From: Pochonia chlamydosporia 170
Taxonomy: Eukaryota > Ascomycota > Sordariomycetes > Hypocreales > Clavicipitaceae
Length of the DNA: 64,000 nt
Reading direction: 5' to 3'
Assembly (NCBI RefSeq): GCF_001653235.2
Contig: NC_035793.1
Coordinates: forward strand, 2,790,001-2,854,000
The notes under the pieces are model-generated. The model had not been told where the DNA came from, did no database searches, and was given only the letters and a program-made list of their open reading frames with translations. The translations under genes and the position numbers were made by a program. This document shows positions 24,201 through 34,639 of this stretch, in pieces; the first letter of the stretch is position 1, and the number at the start of each line of letters is the position of its first letter.

Positions 24201-26090
24201 CACAATGACATCAATGTAAGAAACCGAATGGACAACTCCTGAACATATTCTTCGACATACTGTACCTTGAGGAGTAGTCGTGAGGGTAAATAGTGTACGG
24301 TGGTGCAACGCAATATTGAATGCTAGCCGAGGTGGAGGCAGGGAGATATAATCCGGGGAAAACAAGCACTACCTTGTGCACAGACGGACATGAGATCCGA
24401 GAGAGGGCAGTCAGGAGTGGCACATGTATTAACTTCAGTTAAGGCAAGGTTATCGCGCCACTATTTGACTCGTCATAACGGAAGTCGAGCCGATGGTGAA
24501 TGGGATGCGTACTGACCATTCCAATGTGGTTTGTCGAGGCGCTAGATCTCTAAATGAAAGTTCGATATTGAGTATTCCAGTCGACGGGAATGGGAAATAT
24601 TAGGCATAGTAACTTGATAATGGGTAGAATTCAGAGTTTTGTGTTGTGTGACTCGAGATCGATATATCGGGAACATGCTCCGGGCCCGGTGTGCGGTTGA
24701 CCAACATCTCGTTTCGAAATAGATTTTCTTAGCATTGCGAGAGCAGAAACAAACAAGGGAAAGACTCGTGCCCTTATTCATAATTCGTATGTTGTCACAG
24801 GGAACATTATTCAATATACCACAAAGTAAGCATGGACCAACATATGATTGCACTGAACAAGAGCTTGCTCATTGACATTGGGATTCCTTTTGTGTCCTGA
24901 ATCGTTACACACGGCTCTCACTGCATAAATACATGCTTGGAGACTGTTTTCACAGGTCGGTAATGCTTACGCCTGAACAGTTGCGTGCTGGTGGTCGATG
25001 CTGAGCGGTTCCTTTGATGTGCCAAGAGGATTCATGGCGCCTGGCCAAGCACCACGTCGAGAGCATAGCTGGGTCGATGGATCTCATCGGTCTTGCAGTA
25101 AGTACAAGTACAGTATATACAGTACCGGAATTTGTACCTGACTGCAAGCCTTTGCATGAAGTATCTGTATTTGCGTCTGAAGCAGGCAGAGGTGTCTTGG
25201 CTCAGGACCATCCGTGTCACCTCACGGACTTGGATGCAACTGTGAATCGAGGCTGCATCATTTTAGACGCTGCAAGCACGGCACTAGGTAAAGTAATTGG
25301 GCGAGAATCGAGTCAGCGCATGCAGCTGGTCTTGGAATTGCATGGGTCCTGTTGCCGCCGTATTTTGCCTTGGATAATCAAAAGATGCTGAAGCTGCAGG
25401 AGACATTTGGACCTCGAGAGACACATTGAACCAGACCAGACGTGGACCCTCCGCTCTGCCTCCGCTCTGCCTCCGCTCTGCCTCCGCTCTGCCTTCCCTC
25501 TGCCTCATCTCTGAATCCCCCTCCTGCCCAGATGCTTTGCCAGGTACATGATTAGATGTACCTGTACCCCACTCCTGTTGGCATTTGCCCTTGACCACCA
25601 CTAGAACCTTGGAACCCAAGCGTCCGTGTCAGCGCCAACAGCCCCTGTCGGGTACCTGTCAAGTACTCGTACCTCCACCAGACTGCTCAAGTGGACTGGA
25701 CCAGACGGTTCAATGTTGCCCAATGCCAATGGTTGACTGCCTGGCCTCCATGTCAAGTGCTGGCTCTTCTTGTGCCAGCTCCAGTCAAAGTCCCACTGCC
25801 CTCACCAGTTGCCAGACATCTGGACCTGTTCACTTCACCCGTTATCCCCCCCCCCCCTTTGTCGTCTTCAAGCGCCTTTGCTCCACCTCAGCCCGGCCAC
25901 CAACGACACGAGCCAGCAAGAGCCAACAATCGCCTTGTCCTCCGTCCCTAAGCACCTTGACGCCTGTTCATCATCAATTACCCTGGCCACCAGGCTTATA
26001 TTTCAATCTTCGCTCCCCCAGCTCTACATCTAATCGCCCCCCCTTTTGACCAGCACAGTCGTCTGTCTGGACAGCTTGCTCATCCTCAAC
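21274..26090. other. Gene-free interval between LCB2 and STE50
   Basis: 4.8 kb. Frames here are short, overlap on both strands and match nothing I know. The downstream third is the pyrimidine-rich promoter and leader of STE50, with an 11-bp tandem repeat, GGTACCTG/TACCTGTACC words (about 25550-25670) and a poly-C run near 25848-25856. Confidence 0.6.
25449..25503. repeat. 11-bp tandem repeat (CTCCGCTCTGC)
   Basis: Four perfect copies (25449-25492) and a degenerate fifth, about 590 bp upstream of the STE50 start. All-pyrimidine-biased on the coding strand. Confidence 0.85.
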
Positions 26091-27866
26091 ATGATGAGCT
26101 TCGACGGCGGCACGGCCTACGCCGAGTCCGACGCTGATGACGAGTACGAGCGAAGCATGGGCGACCATTCTCCTGTTGGCGATTCTGAGGCCTCACCCAT
26201 CGACTCCGAGCTATCGACTTCCGCAGAACACACACCCACCACCTACGGACATCGCAGCAGTGCTGATCGATTGCCCGAAACTATAATCACCGAATGGAAT
26301 GCAGACGAGTGTGCCGACTTCATCTCCACCATTGGCCTGCCACAGTATGCCGATGCCTTTGTCGGTACGTCAACACCTCTTCTACATTGGAGCTAGGACC
26401 GGACAGCTCTGCTTTTGCTCTTGCTTTGTTCTGCTTCAAGACCATTTCGCAAACTATAATTGGAGACGGTGCTTCTTCAATGCTGTTGAATCATGGGCTA
26501 ACCGAGCGACCTCTTTGTGTGTTTGTTTGTATAGAAAACGAAATTGTTGGCGAAGCCTTGGTCGCCCTGCAACACGATGACCTGAAGAGCATGGGCATTG
26601 TCAGCGTCGGGCATCGATTAACAATCCTGAAGAGTCTATGATGTGAAAAAGGCTCAAGATGTTCCCTTCGAGAGCGACCACTACTTCCCGTTGTGTAAGG
26701 CTACACACTCTTCCCACTTTCTCTCTATCTCCTTGAATGCCTTCTTCGGCCTCGCCCAACTACTCGTGGCGTTGGGGGTCAAGAGCGAAAAGTGACCGTC
26801 ATTGCTGACTGTGGAGGTTAAAGCTGCCGATGCCGAAGCCCAATATGCTACCGCCACCCTGAAAGACATCAAGCATCTTGTCGAACAGCTGCGATTACGG
26901 GACGAACGAATGAACCTGCTAGAACAAGACCTGCGGCGAATGACGGACGATTTTAGACGACTCAGGGAAGATATGCTCCCCGCTCTCCGCCTTGTCAAAG
27001 ACCAGCAAACGCCTCTGCCAAACCTCAGCGGTGGCTCTTCAGGCCAAGCCTTTACCTACGAAGCCACGATATCGCCTCCTGCTCCCACGCCGCCACCGGG
27101 CTCTGGTCCTGGAGGAGTCAAAAGACAATACTCGCAACGCAAGATCCTCATCGGCGCAACCCCTAAAAATGCTTCACCAACCCAAGTGGCACATGATAGG
27201 ACAATTGCTGAACAAACGCTGGATCCATCCAGCGCCGCCGAGAGAGCCGTCATGTCATCTTCACACCTCGCTGCTATGAACGGATCTGGCCAGACATCAT
27301 CGGCTCACCCGTCGCCCAACATGCCGTCTCCAACCTCACCACAAAACTACCCTAGCGGAACTACATTAGCATCCCGCTCATATCGCGGTGATTCGTCGGT
27401 ACCATCAAATCGATCTACGATCAATGATTCAGATCATGGCATGTACATGTCAAGAGATAAAGGTGGCATGCCCCCCGGACCTCCTCGACGTCGCGAAACG
27501 CCAGTTCCTGATACCCCGACACCAAATTCGAATGGGTCTTCTGTGGAAATATTCAAGTCTTTCCGTGTCAGCATGGATGATCCGTGCTACAAGGTTCTTC
27601 CCGCAGCGCTCAAGAAGTACCAGATCAATGCTCCATGGGACCAATACGCCTTGTATATTGTCTACGGTGACCAAGAGCGGTGCCTTGGCATGGATGAGAA
27701 ACCCCTCATCCTATTCAAGCAACTTGACAAAGAAGGCAAGAAGCCAATGTTTATGCTACGGAAAACAACCAATGCCCAGGTCGATAACGAGCCTGGCAGC
27801 GCTGGCATAGCCAATGCCGCAAGAGGGGCGTCGACGGGGTATGATCCACCTGGAGGTATTATATGA
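26091..27866 (+). CDS. STE50: Ste50-type MAPK adaptor (SAM + Ras-association domains), with an apparent frame break
   Basis: Three exons: 26091-26364, 26535-26694 and 26824-27866. Ste50 tethers the MAPKKK Ste11 to upstream Cdc42/Ras signals in the pheromone, filamentous and osmotic MAPK cascades (family knowledge). Exons 1-2 carry the SAM domain (WNADECADFISTIGLPQYAD, then ENEIVGEALVALQHDDL). Exon 3 has a coiled coil, a Pro/Ser-rich linker and a C-terminal RA domain (VEIFKSFRVSMDDPCYKVLP to PMFMLRK). The two splice junctions restore conserved sequence exactly. Inside exon 2, however, the frame ending TILKS hits a stop at 26639-26641, while the conserved VYDVKKAQDVPFESDHYFPL continues in another frame from 26634. 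The summed exons are 1477 nt, two short of a multiple of three, so about two bases are missing by homology: an assembly error or a genuine lesion. Intact, the product would be about 492 aa. Confidence 0.9.
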
Positions 27867-28803
27867 GTGTGATCTGGATGATCATGCGAAGTCCTCTTTC
27901 TTGGTATATCGCGGCCAAGTATTATCACCAAGGCCAGGATTTGGCATTGCTCTATTTGAGCAGCCAAGGCGGCTAATCCACAGCAAAGGATTGCATTGGG
28001 GAAGCAAGGCGACTGTCCAGTTGCGAGAGTTGAGAGCCAATTGGCTCAAATCCCGTACTGGAAGCCGGAAGCGAGAGGCGAGAAAGAGCTCCAACGGGAC
28101 GACATCGGACGCATCATTGTTCATGAAGCTTGTAAGCTCGTGCCACCCCATGAACTTTGGGGGCCAGCACGGACCGTGGCTTCAGGACGTGTCCACTTCG
28201 CCTCCTGGCGCTCGAGCTTCGAATGCCCTACACCATTTACCCTGATTACCACATGAGAGCATCATCGTGCACTATATCACATCTGCACCGTCTTGACAAA
28301 TTTTCTGTTTTTATTTTACGCGAACATACCTTGCATAGCAGCTCTGGCATTGGACTTGATTCTACCTTTTGTTTCTCATGTGGGCGAGGAAAAGAAAGTG
28401 ACTTGTTATCTTGATGGAATAGGACAAACGGCGTTTAGGTTGGCCAAGCCGAGTAGCACATGATGTTTTGAAGCCTGGTAGGGATTGGGATTATTGGATA
28501 CAGTTGCAATTCGAGCTGTATGATTGCATAGTAAATGTCGCAGAAGGACGTATTGAGAGTTCTTGGATAGATGATGGGTTTTCAAAAGGACGTGCACCTG
28601 TTCGTGGCCGGAAACTTGGGAGTAATATATGAATATTTTGACCAAGGGCGAAATGACTGCTGCTTTTTCTAGCTGTAGACAAATGTACATGTGAAATGTA
28701 TCTGGGCCTTCCCTCTGCGCTTTGACCCTTGTTTGAGCATCATTTACTAGATATATGTAAGTTGTTGAGTCTCGTCTCTGGTCAAAAACATGAAATATCC
28801 TCG
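27867..28803. other. Convergent spacer, STE50 to trypsin-like gene
   Basis: About 940 bp between two convergent genes, presumably 3' UTRs. The minus-strand frames here are not recognisable as protein. Confidence 0.6.
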
Positions 28804-29715
28804 TCAGCGAACAAACCACACCCAGCCATATGGAGTAACAGCCTCATACTTTCTCACAACTTGTCCTAGAAACCCATCCAAAGCCTCGAGCGGAATGCCT
28901 CTCCTCATACCCGTCTCATCATCCCAACTAGAATGCAAGCCGACCAAACCCCCAGAACGCCGATCAACCAAGGGAGCACCACTATGCCCCCAGTACGTCC
29001 AGCACGAATGCATCAACGCCCCTATTTCCTCATTATCATGCGGGTCCTGCTCTGCCAGGCCCCGAAACGTCCCTGTACTCAGCACCAAGGTGTCGTAGCC
29101 TGTTTTTGTGCCCGGCAGCGGAGCCTCGAGATCCTCAGCTGCGGGGTGCCCTATACACAGCAGCCTAGACGATATCCTCGGCGGTGTCGTCGACAGAGAA
29201 GCGTACGGGAAGACGGTGGCCCGTGATGAAGACTTGATGATGACCAGGAGTGCGAGATCACGTCTCGCGTCCCAGGCTATAGTTTTGGCGGCGACGACAT
29301 CCCCCGAAGAGAAAATTAGCCAGTGTGTTTGGGACCATGATAGATGGGTGGTGTTTTCGGCGACGCAGTGCGAGCAGGTTAGTAGGATGCCGGAGGGGGA
29401 GATGCAAACTGCTGTTCCGGCTTCGTGTTGGGCGAACACGAGTGTTGCTGCGATGGGGTTGGGTGTGCCGTTCGTGCTGGAGGGGAGGGAGAGGGAGTTG
29501 GGCGGTATGTCGATGGTGTTGGCTTGGAGCCAGGCTTGTTTCTTGAGGAGTGTGCGGTGGTCTTGACGGGGGAGTTTGGTTGTTTGGCTGGTGATGGAGA
29601 TGGTGGTGATGCGTCGGGCTCGCAGGGAGGGGAGGGGAGCTGGATATGTTACGGATGATGGGACAGGGTTATCCGTGGTGTTTTGCTCGAGAGTTAGGTC
29701 GATTACTTGGGACAT
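28804..29715 (-). CDS. Trypsin-fold (PA clan) serine protease-like protein, no signal peptide
   Basis: Intronless, 303 aa. The N-terminal ~80 residues are polar and Ser/Pro/Thr-rich (MSQVIDLTLEQ...), without a signal peptide. A chymotrypsin-like fold follows with all three catalytic residues in order: H116 in LLTCSHCVAEN, D153 in RRDLALL and S245 in WGHSGAPLV. The oxyanion glycine context and the GLVGLHSSWD strand after the serine are also typical. Related fungal proteins are usually annotated only as hypothetical trypsin-like proteins. The intracellular location is inferred from the missing signal peptide. HtrA-like quality-control proteases share the fold but carry a PDZ domain, which is absent here. 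Confidence 0.85.
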   Translation of the reverse strand: MSQVIDLTLEQNTTDNPVPSSVTYPAPLPSLRARRITTISITSQTTKLPRQDHRTLLKKQAWLQANTIDIPPNSLSLPSSTNGTPNPIAATLVFAQHEAGTAVCISPSGILLTCSHCVAENTTHLSWSQTHWLIFSSGDVVAAKTIAWDARRDLALLVIIKSSSRATVFPYASLSTTPPRISSRLLCIGHPAAEDLEAPLPGTKTGYDTLVLSTGTFRGLAEQDPHDNEEIGALMHSCWTYWGHSGAPLVDRRSGGLVGLHSSWDDETGMRRGIPLEALDGFLGQVVRKYEAVTPYGWVWFVR

Positions 29716-31354
29716 GGTGATGTGTGGTTGGTGAGGTTTTTGAAGTTGGGAAGCGTGGTGTTGAGGCTGAGGTGTAAGTGATGGAGTTTAGGTATTTCGA
29801 TTTTTGAGGCGCTGCTGCCTAGATGTTGTGATTTTTACCTGACTGCCATGCTGGGGGTGCTTATTTGGCGCAAAATTGGGGATTTATGCTGGAATTACTT
29901 GATAAAGGTGTTTTATTCATAATTTGCTGACGATGAGGTCCATGTTTACACTTTGGCTGGAGTGCATAGAGCGTTAACTGTTCAGAAGGGCTAGGCTATA
30001 ATAGTATTATTTGGGGATTCAAACGTCTCAATGTCGTATCAGTCATTTAATAGGCATCCATGTATGATATATGATGTTGTATGGAATATGCTATTCGAGA
30101 TTTGGCTTAATATACAACTCGATATGCCATCATTGATGCCTTTTACGCCTGTTGTTTGACCAGCCTACCTTTGACCCGCTAGTCTGGTGTAAGTAAGGCA
30201 GGTGCGTCCCTGAACAACTTGCCACATTGAATGCAAGTAGGCTCGGGTGCTTATCTCCGTGTCTTTGGCAGCTTCATCGATCGAGCTGGGTCAATGACCA
30301 AACAGACAAAAATTGCACACTCAGATGAAGACATTAAATTCAGCATGCGCCGGGTATCGACATTCCTTGGATGCTCAAGTTTTGTCTCACCAACACCCAA
30401 GCTGCTTCCCTGAATGAGCCCCGAGTCCTGAGAGACATGAACTGATTGGCGCTTCGCAATGTTCCACGCCCCTCCACTGATTGCAACATTCCCCGTGCAG
30501 TGGCGCTCGGCTTGGCCAAATCTCGAACATAAATCAGACATCTGGACCTTGCGGCGTCTGGGGCCTTCTCAACTCGGCTCTGGCCATCAGCTCCGTGACC
30601 CAGTTTGTCATCGTCAAACTGACAGAAGTGGGTTATTCCCGGACAACACCTCGACAATCGCGGGAGTGGCAGAACCACAACTGAAGCATCTGGGCAAGAA
30701 GCCATCGCCATCGCCATCGCCATTGCAACGGCGGCGCTGCCCTGGTTTGCCCTATTTCGACCACACCAGACATCTTGCCCTCCCTCGCTCGTTGGGTCAG
30801 ACGCAGCGTGTTGACGCCCATGGTCGTATTGCCACCAACACAGGCGCCAAGACCCTAGACGCATTGGAGAGCGAGGCGGGCACAATTCAATCTGCCCGAC
30901 CCGTCCGTCCACCTTCCGCTTTGACGACGGAGTTTGACAAAGAGACACCCATCTACAGAGCAAACATTGTTGAATTGGAGGCGCACGACTTGCCTCTTCC
31001 ATCTACGTCGTTTCTCAGCATACTTCTTCTGAATGCTCTTACTCCGGGCGGCTGGAACGTCCCGCATTTAACTTTGCGCGGCCGACCGATTGAAACCAAC
31101 GACCGGTATGGGTTGGGCATACTGGGTCTTCGCAACCGACTTATCCGCGAGCTTCAACTGTTGACTAACCGCCCGACAAACGGTGCTTTCGCTCTATTCG
31201 CAGAGACAGAGTCGTTACCAATTCCAACTTGACCAAGAACCATTGTATTCTCTACCAGGTACCTGGGTGTAGAACGAAGAAAGCACGGGCGGTCGGCTCC
31301 TCAGCAGGAGGAGAAGGGCGAGCGACGGAGCACGTGTCTGGGAAATCCGCAACC
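29716..31354. other. Divergent spacer, trypsin-like gene to membrane-protein gene
   Basis: 1.6 kb. It contains long opposed frames (257 codons plus at 30459-31232; 220 codons minus at 30340-31002) that read through a GC-rich stretch and match no family. I treat the plus one as leader sequence of the next gene. A CCATCG hexamer run lies at about 30701-30725. Confidence 0.5.
30701..30725. repeat. CCATCG hexamer repeat
   Basis: Four near-perfect copies in the leader region upstream of the membrane-protein gene at 31355. Confidence 0.8.
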
Positions 31355-31942
31355 ATGACGAGCACATATGTTTCCAACAACGCGACGTCGTCGTTGACCT
31401 CGGTATCCGTGACGCCAACGCCAGCACCAACATCAACTGAGTCACAGAGTGTGCTTACAACGTGGCCATCAACGACGTATACCGTCCCATTGACATCATG
31501 GGGGAACACACCGAATGGGTTCTCCGACTTCAACCTAGGAGATAAAATCTTGCAGCTCGTCACTAGTGGTTCCAATGGCGAGAGAATTGTCCGTGGCTTC
31601 CTAATGGGTGTGGCACTTGGTATCATTCTGGGCGGAGCTCTCTGCTGCTGGGTTCCGTGTTTTGGGCGAGCCAGACAAGAGCGGCGAGCAAGGAGGAGAC
31701 AGCAAAGAGAGCAGGCTGAACAACAAGCTAGAGAGCAGGAACAACAGCAACATGTTCCCCGGACAGGACAAGAGATTGCCACAGAGCCCGTCGAGGGTCA
31801 GCAAGGGCCGCCAGAAAGTCAGCCCAACAACAATAGCAATATCAGCAACAACAATAGCAATATCAGCAACAACAACACACCGGCTATGGAGAGAAGTTAT
31901 GTACGTCTGCGGTGGGATCGAATGCGACGGCGGCATCGATAA
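31355..31942 (+). CDS. Ser/Thr-rich single-pass membrane protein of unknown function
   Basis: 195 aa, no intron needed. The first ~75 residues are rich in Ser, Thr and Pro (MTSTYVSNNATSSLTSVSVT...), typical of an O-glycosylated exposed segment, but with no N-terminal signal peptide. One hydrophobic span (RGFLMGVALGIILGGALCCWVPCF) is followed at once by a strongly basic Arg/Gln-rich stretch (RARQERRARRRQQREQAEQQ), so the tail is probably cytosolic and the N-terminus outside (type III topology). The tail contains a tandem repeat coding NNNSNIS. Such proteins are common as lineage-specific hypothetical proteins in ascomycetes; no role can be assigned. I chose the ATG at 31355 because the open frame upstream of it (from 31229) looks like leader. 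Confidence 0.7.
   Translation: MTSTYVSNNATSSLTSVSVTPTPAPTSTESQSVLTTWPSTTYTVPLTSWGNTPNGFSDFNLGDKILQLVTSGSNGERIVRGFLMGVALGIILGGALCCWVPCFGRARQERRARRRQQREQAEQQAREQEQQQHVPRTGQEIATEPVEGQQGPPESQPNNNSNISNNNSNISNNNTPAMERSYVRLRWDRMRRRHR
31825..31874 (+). repeat. 21-bp in-frame tandem repeat (NNNSNIS)
   Basis: Two full and one partial copies of an AAC/AGC-rich 21-bp unit within the tail of the membrane protein. Being a multiple of three, copy changes would keep the frame. Confidence 0.85.
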
Positions 31943-33238
31943 TTGAATATACAGGCCGCAAGTACTTCTTATGGGTGGATAATAGATACCATAGGTGGAA
32001 CACTATTATGTGGATATGTTTTATGATGACTATATATGTTTTCCTACATATTCGAAGGATCAAGGGCAACGGTTGGACAAATGGCGTTTTGGGTTTTGGA
32101 CATGGTATGTACTAGGGACGGGGATATGGCATCTCATGATTTTGTGGCGCTTATTCATAGCAGCGGAGCGTAGTAAAAGACCTCGTATAAGAGTTTAACG
32201 CGATGATTTTATCAACGATGAATGATGCGCGTCGTCAATGCTTCCGAGGGCTGAGCAAGTGGTTTTTGCGATAGAGCTTGGCTGATGTGCCTGTTGCTCA
32301 CTAGAGTGGCATTGGACAGACAACCTGTGGCGTGAAAGTGCCTCCAATGGCTATTCCAATCGCAGTCTCGAAGTGCATGTCCCCGAAATGCAGCAAGCTA
32401 GCAATATCGAGACCAGAGCGCTGCCTGGATGATGCGATAAAGAATGATATTGATTTCTCGAACATCACAGCCCGACAGCCGCATGCCACAGAACCCGCTT
32501 CAGCCTCAAGTGCCACGCATGGTGGATTCGTCAGGACGGTCGATCCCATCCATCTTACCATTTGGCATCTTGTATGCATTGGCCACCTCTGAGCCACCAT
32601 AGAGGATTTACTAACAAATCCGCACACATCTCTGCATCAGTGTCGCTGCACAGCCTCTGAATCCGAAGCACAGTGGTGAGCCATGGACGAAGGCGCTGGT
32701 GGCGCAGCACGGAGCTCATGACGTACCTCGGGCCACCTGTGCCAAGGGCAGTGAATAGCACCTCGAGCTGGGGCAGGTGCCGCCACCAAATGGCTGGGGT
32801 CTGGGCTGCCTGACATCCCTCACTGAGTCCACTGAGGGGTGGACATGGCTGCGCGTCAATCAAAACGGAACGACGACGATGCACAGCAATCCCTGTCGAT
32901 TGCTTGCACAAGTGGTGTTTCTATCTTTGTCATCGGGAGCTTGTTCTCCATGATTTCACACGACTTTCTTTTTCTTCTCTTGACACCTTCAAGTGGTTGT
33001 GATATTGTTCGGACCTGAACTGGACTGTACATTCATTCTATGATTTAACCGCTGGACGCAGCAACACCATTTATTGGAGAATTCGGGTTGTACAAGATCC
33101 AGCCTCACTTTGACTACCCCTCGCCCGAGCTCTCCATCTCAACAACACGCAGCGACGAGGTTTGCCGCAAAAGATTCTCACAGGCACGGCACTTTTTGAT
33201 ACCGGTTGACCCCATAGAGCCAGCCAGCAAGCGACACA
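31943..33238. other. Spacer without supportable genes
   Basis: 1.3 kb between two plus-strand genes. Short frames on both strands (for example 118 codons minus at 32555-32911) are not recognisable. It presumably includes the 3' UTR of the membrane protein and the promoter of the next gene. Confidence 0.55.
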
Positions 33239-34639
33239 ATGCTCGACGATAACCTCCCCACCTACCGACTTCAACAATCGTCCGACAACCCCCAAAACAC
33301 CCTTCTCTACTTCACACACAACGGATCCGAGCCATCGCCTGAATACCTCATCAAGCGCCCAAAGCCATCCGAGTCAAGAAACCAATATGCGCTCGGCCTC
33401 CTCGACGTGAACTATGCATCTGTTATATATGCAGAAGTGCTGATCAAACCCGAATGGACTCAGCCTAGCCTGTCGGCGGCAGAGCTGCGAGCGCAGCATG
33501 GGGTGTCGACGCCTGTGCCGCTTCTGCCCGAAGCTTTCAACGTGCTTCTGTATAACCCTGACCAGTCCATTACCGTGAAGCGCAACCATGGAAGTTGGAA
33601 CAAGTCCGATACGTGGGATTTTGAAGTCCCCGAGCGCAGTTTCAAGCTTCCCAGCTCGAGCCAGATTGATAAGGATAGCACACCGGCTATATCGGAACTG
33701 GCGCCCAAGGTGGTATTTCGATGGAAGAAGGATGGCCGCCTTAGCAAAGATATGATCTGTTACATGTCTGGACGGAGCGTGGGAGGCAAGAAGAGCAAGG
33801 AGCCCGACATTACCGTTGCTCTCTTCCGCGCCGGGAAAAATGAGAGTGCCGTGACGATATATGAGCCGAATATGGCTCGTGTGGAGGTTGAAGATCGCAA
33901 GGGGCTTGAAGTGGCCTTGATACTAAGCGCCGAGGTCGTTCGCGACTTGTACCTCACTCCACGATACGATCCGTTCAACACAGCGGGAAGCTCGGGGCCG
34001 TGCTCGTCAAACACATCAAAGCCATCTGGACCAGCACAAGCGCAGTCAATACCCATGGCATCGGGTGCTCTCGGTCTCGGAATCTCTCCCGGCCCAACCC
34101 CTTCCGCCCCTGTTCAACAATCGAGTATTGACGCTGAGACAAAGCGTCTCCAAGCCATGGTTGAAGAAGAAAAGCGACAGTCCCGGGAACGCGAGAAGCG
34201 AGACCAAGAGGAGCAGAAGGGGATCCGCAAAATGTTGGAACAGGAGGAGAATGAACGCCGTAGACGCGAGGCTGAAATCGACAAAGAAACCGAGCGGCTG
34301 CGCAGACAATATGGAGTTCAGGCACCACCAAGCGGATCACCCCCGACGGCCACGCCAGCACTTCCTCCTCGACCAGGTCAGAATCAGTACTATGCGTCTG
34401 GAGGCCTCGGCTGGGGACAACAACAACAACCCCCGATGCCGCCGCGCCCAAACAGCGTGGGACCTCCACCGCAACAAGACTACTCAAATAACGGTGGCAA
34501 GAAGAAGCATTCGGGTCCGCTGGGCGGATTGTTAGGTCCGTATAGTGGGCCGTCGGGAGCGAGCGTCAGTGGTTTCTTCCATAGGTCCGAGGAGGATAAG
34601 CGAAAAAAGGTGGAAAAGAAGAGAAGCGTGCATTTCTGA
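33239..34639 (+). CDS. Conserved fungal protein with beta-rich N-terminal domain and coiled coil; function unknown
   Basis: Intronless, 466 aa. Residues 1-245 look like a folded domain with regular beta-type hydrophobic alternation (TYRLQQSSDNPQNTLLYF, FRWKKDGRLSKDMICYMSG, ITVALFRAG, VTIYEPNMARVE). This is followed by a Ser/Pro linker, a highly charged coiled coil around residues 300-360 (KRLQAMVEEEKRQSREREKR...), a Pro/Gln-rich stretch and a basic Gly-rich tail (LGGLLGPYSGPSG, then KKVEKKRSVHF). No signal peptide or membrane span. I have seen this architecture only in proteins of unknown function; the N-terminal strand pattern might suggest a tubby/LURP-like fold, but I cannot support that from sequence alone. 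Confidence 0.8.
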   Translation: MLDDNLPTYRLQQSSDNPQNTLLYFTHNGSEPSPEYLIKRPKPSESRNQYALGLLDVNYASVIYAEVLIKPEWTQPSLSAAELRAQHGVSTPVPLLPEAFNVLLYNPDQSITVKRNHGSWNKSDTWDFEVPERSFKLPSSSQIDKDSTPAISELAPKVVFRWKKDGRLSKDMICYMSGRSVGGKKSKEPDITVALFRAGKNESAVTIYEPNMARVEVEDRKGLEVALILSAEVVRDLYLTPRYDPFNTAGSSGPCSSNTSKPSGPAQAQSIPMASGALGLGISPGPTPSAPVQQSSIDAETKRLQAMVEEEKRQSREREKRDQEEQKGIRKMLEQEENERRRREAEIDKETERLRRQYGVQAPPSGSPPTATPALPPRPGQNQYYASGGLGWGQQQQPPMPPRPNSVGPPPQQDYSNNGGKKKHSGPLGGLLGPYSGPSGASVSGFFHRSEEDKRKKVEKKRSVHF

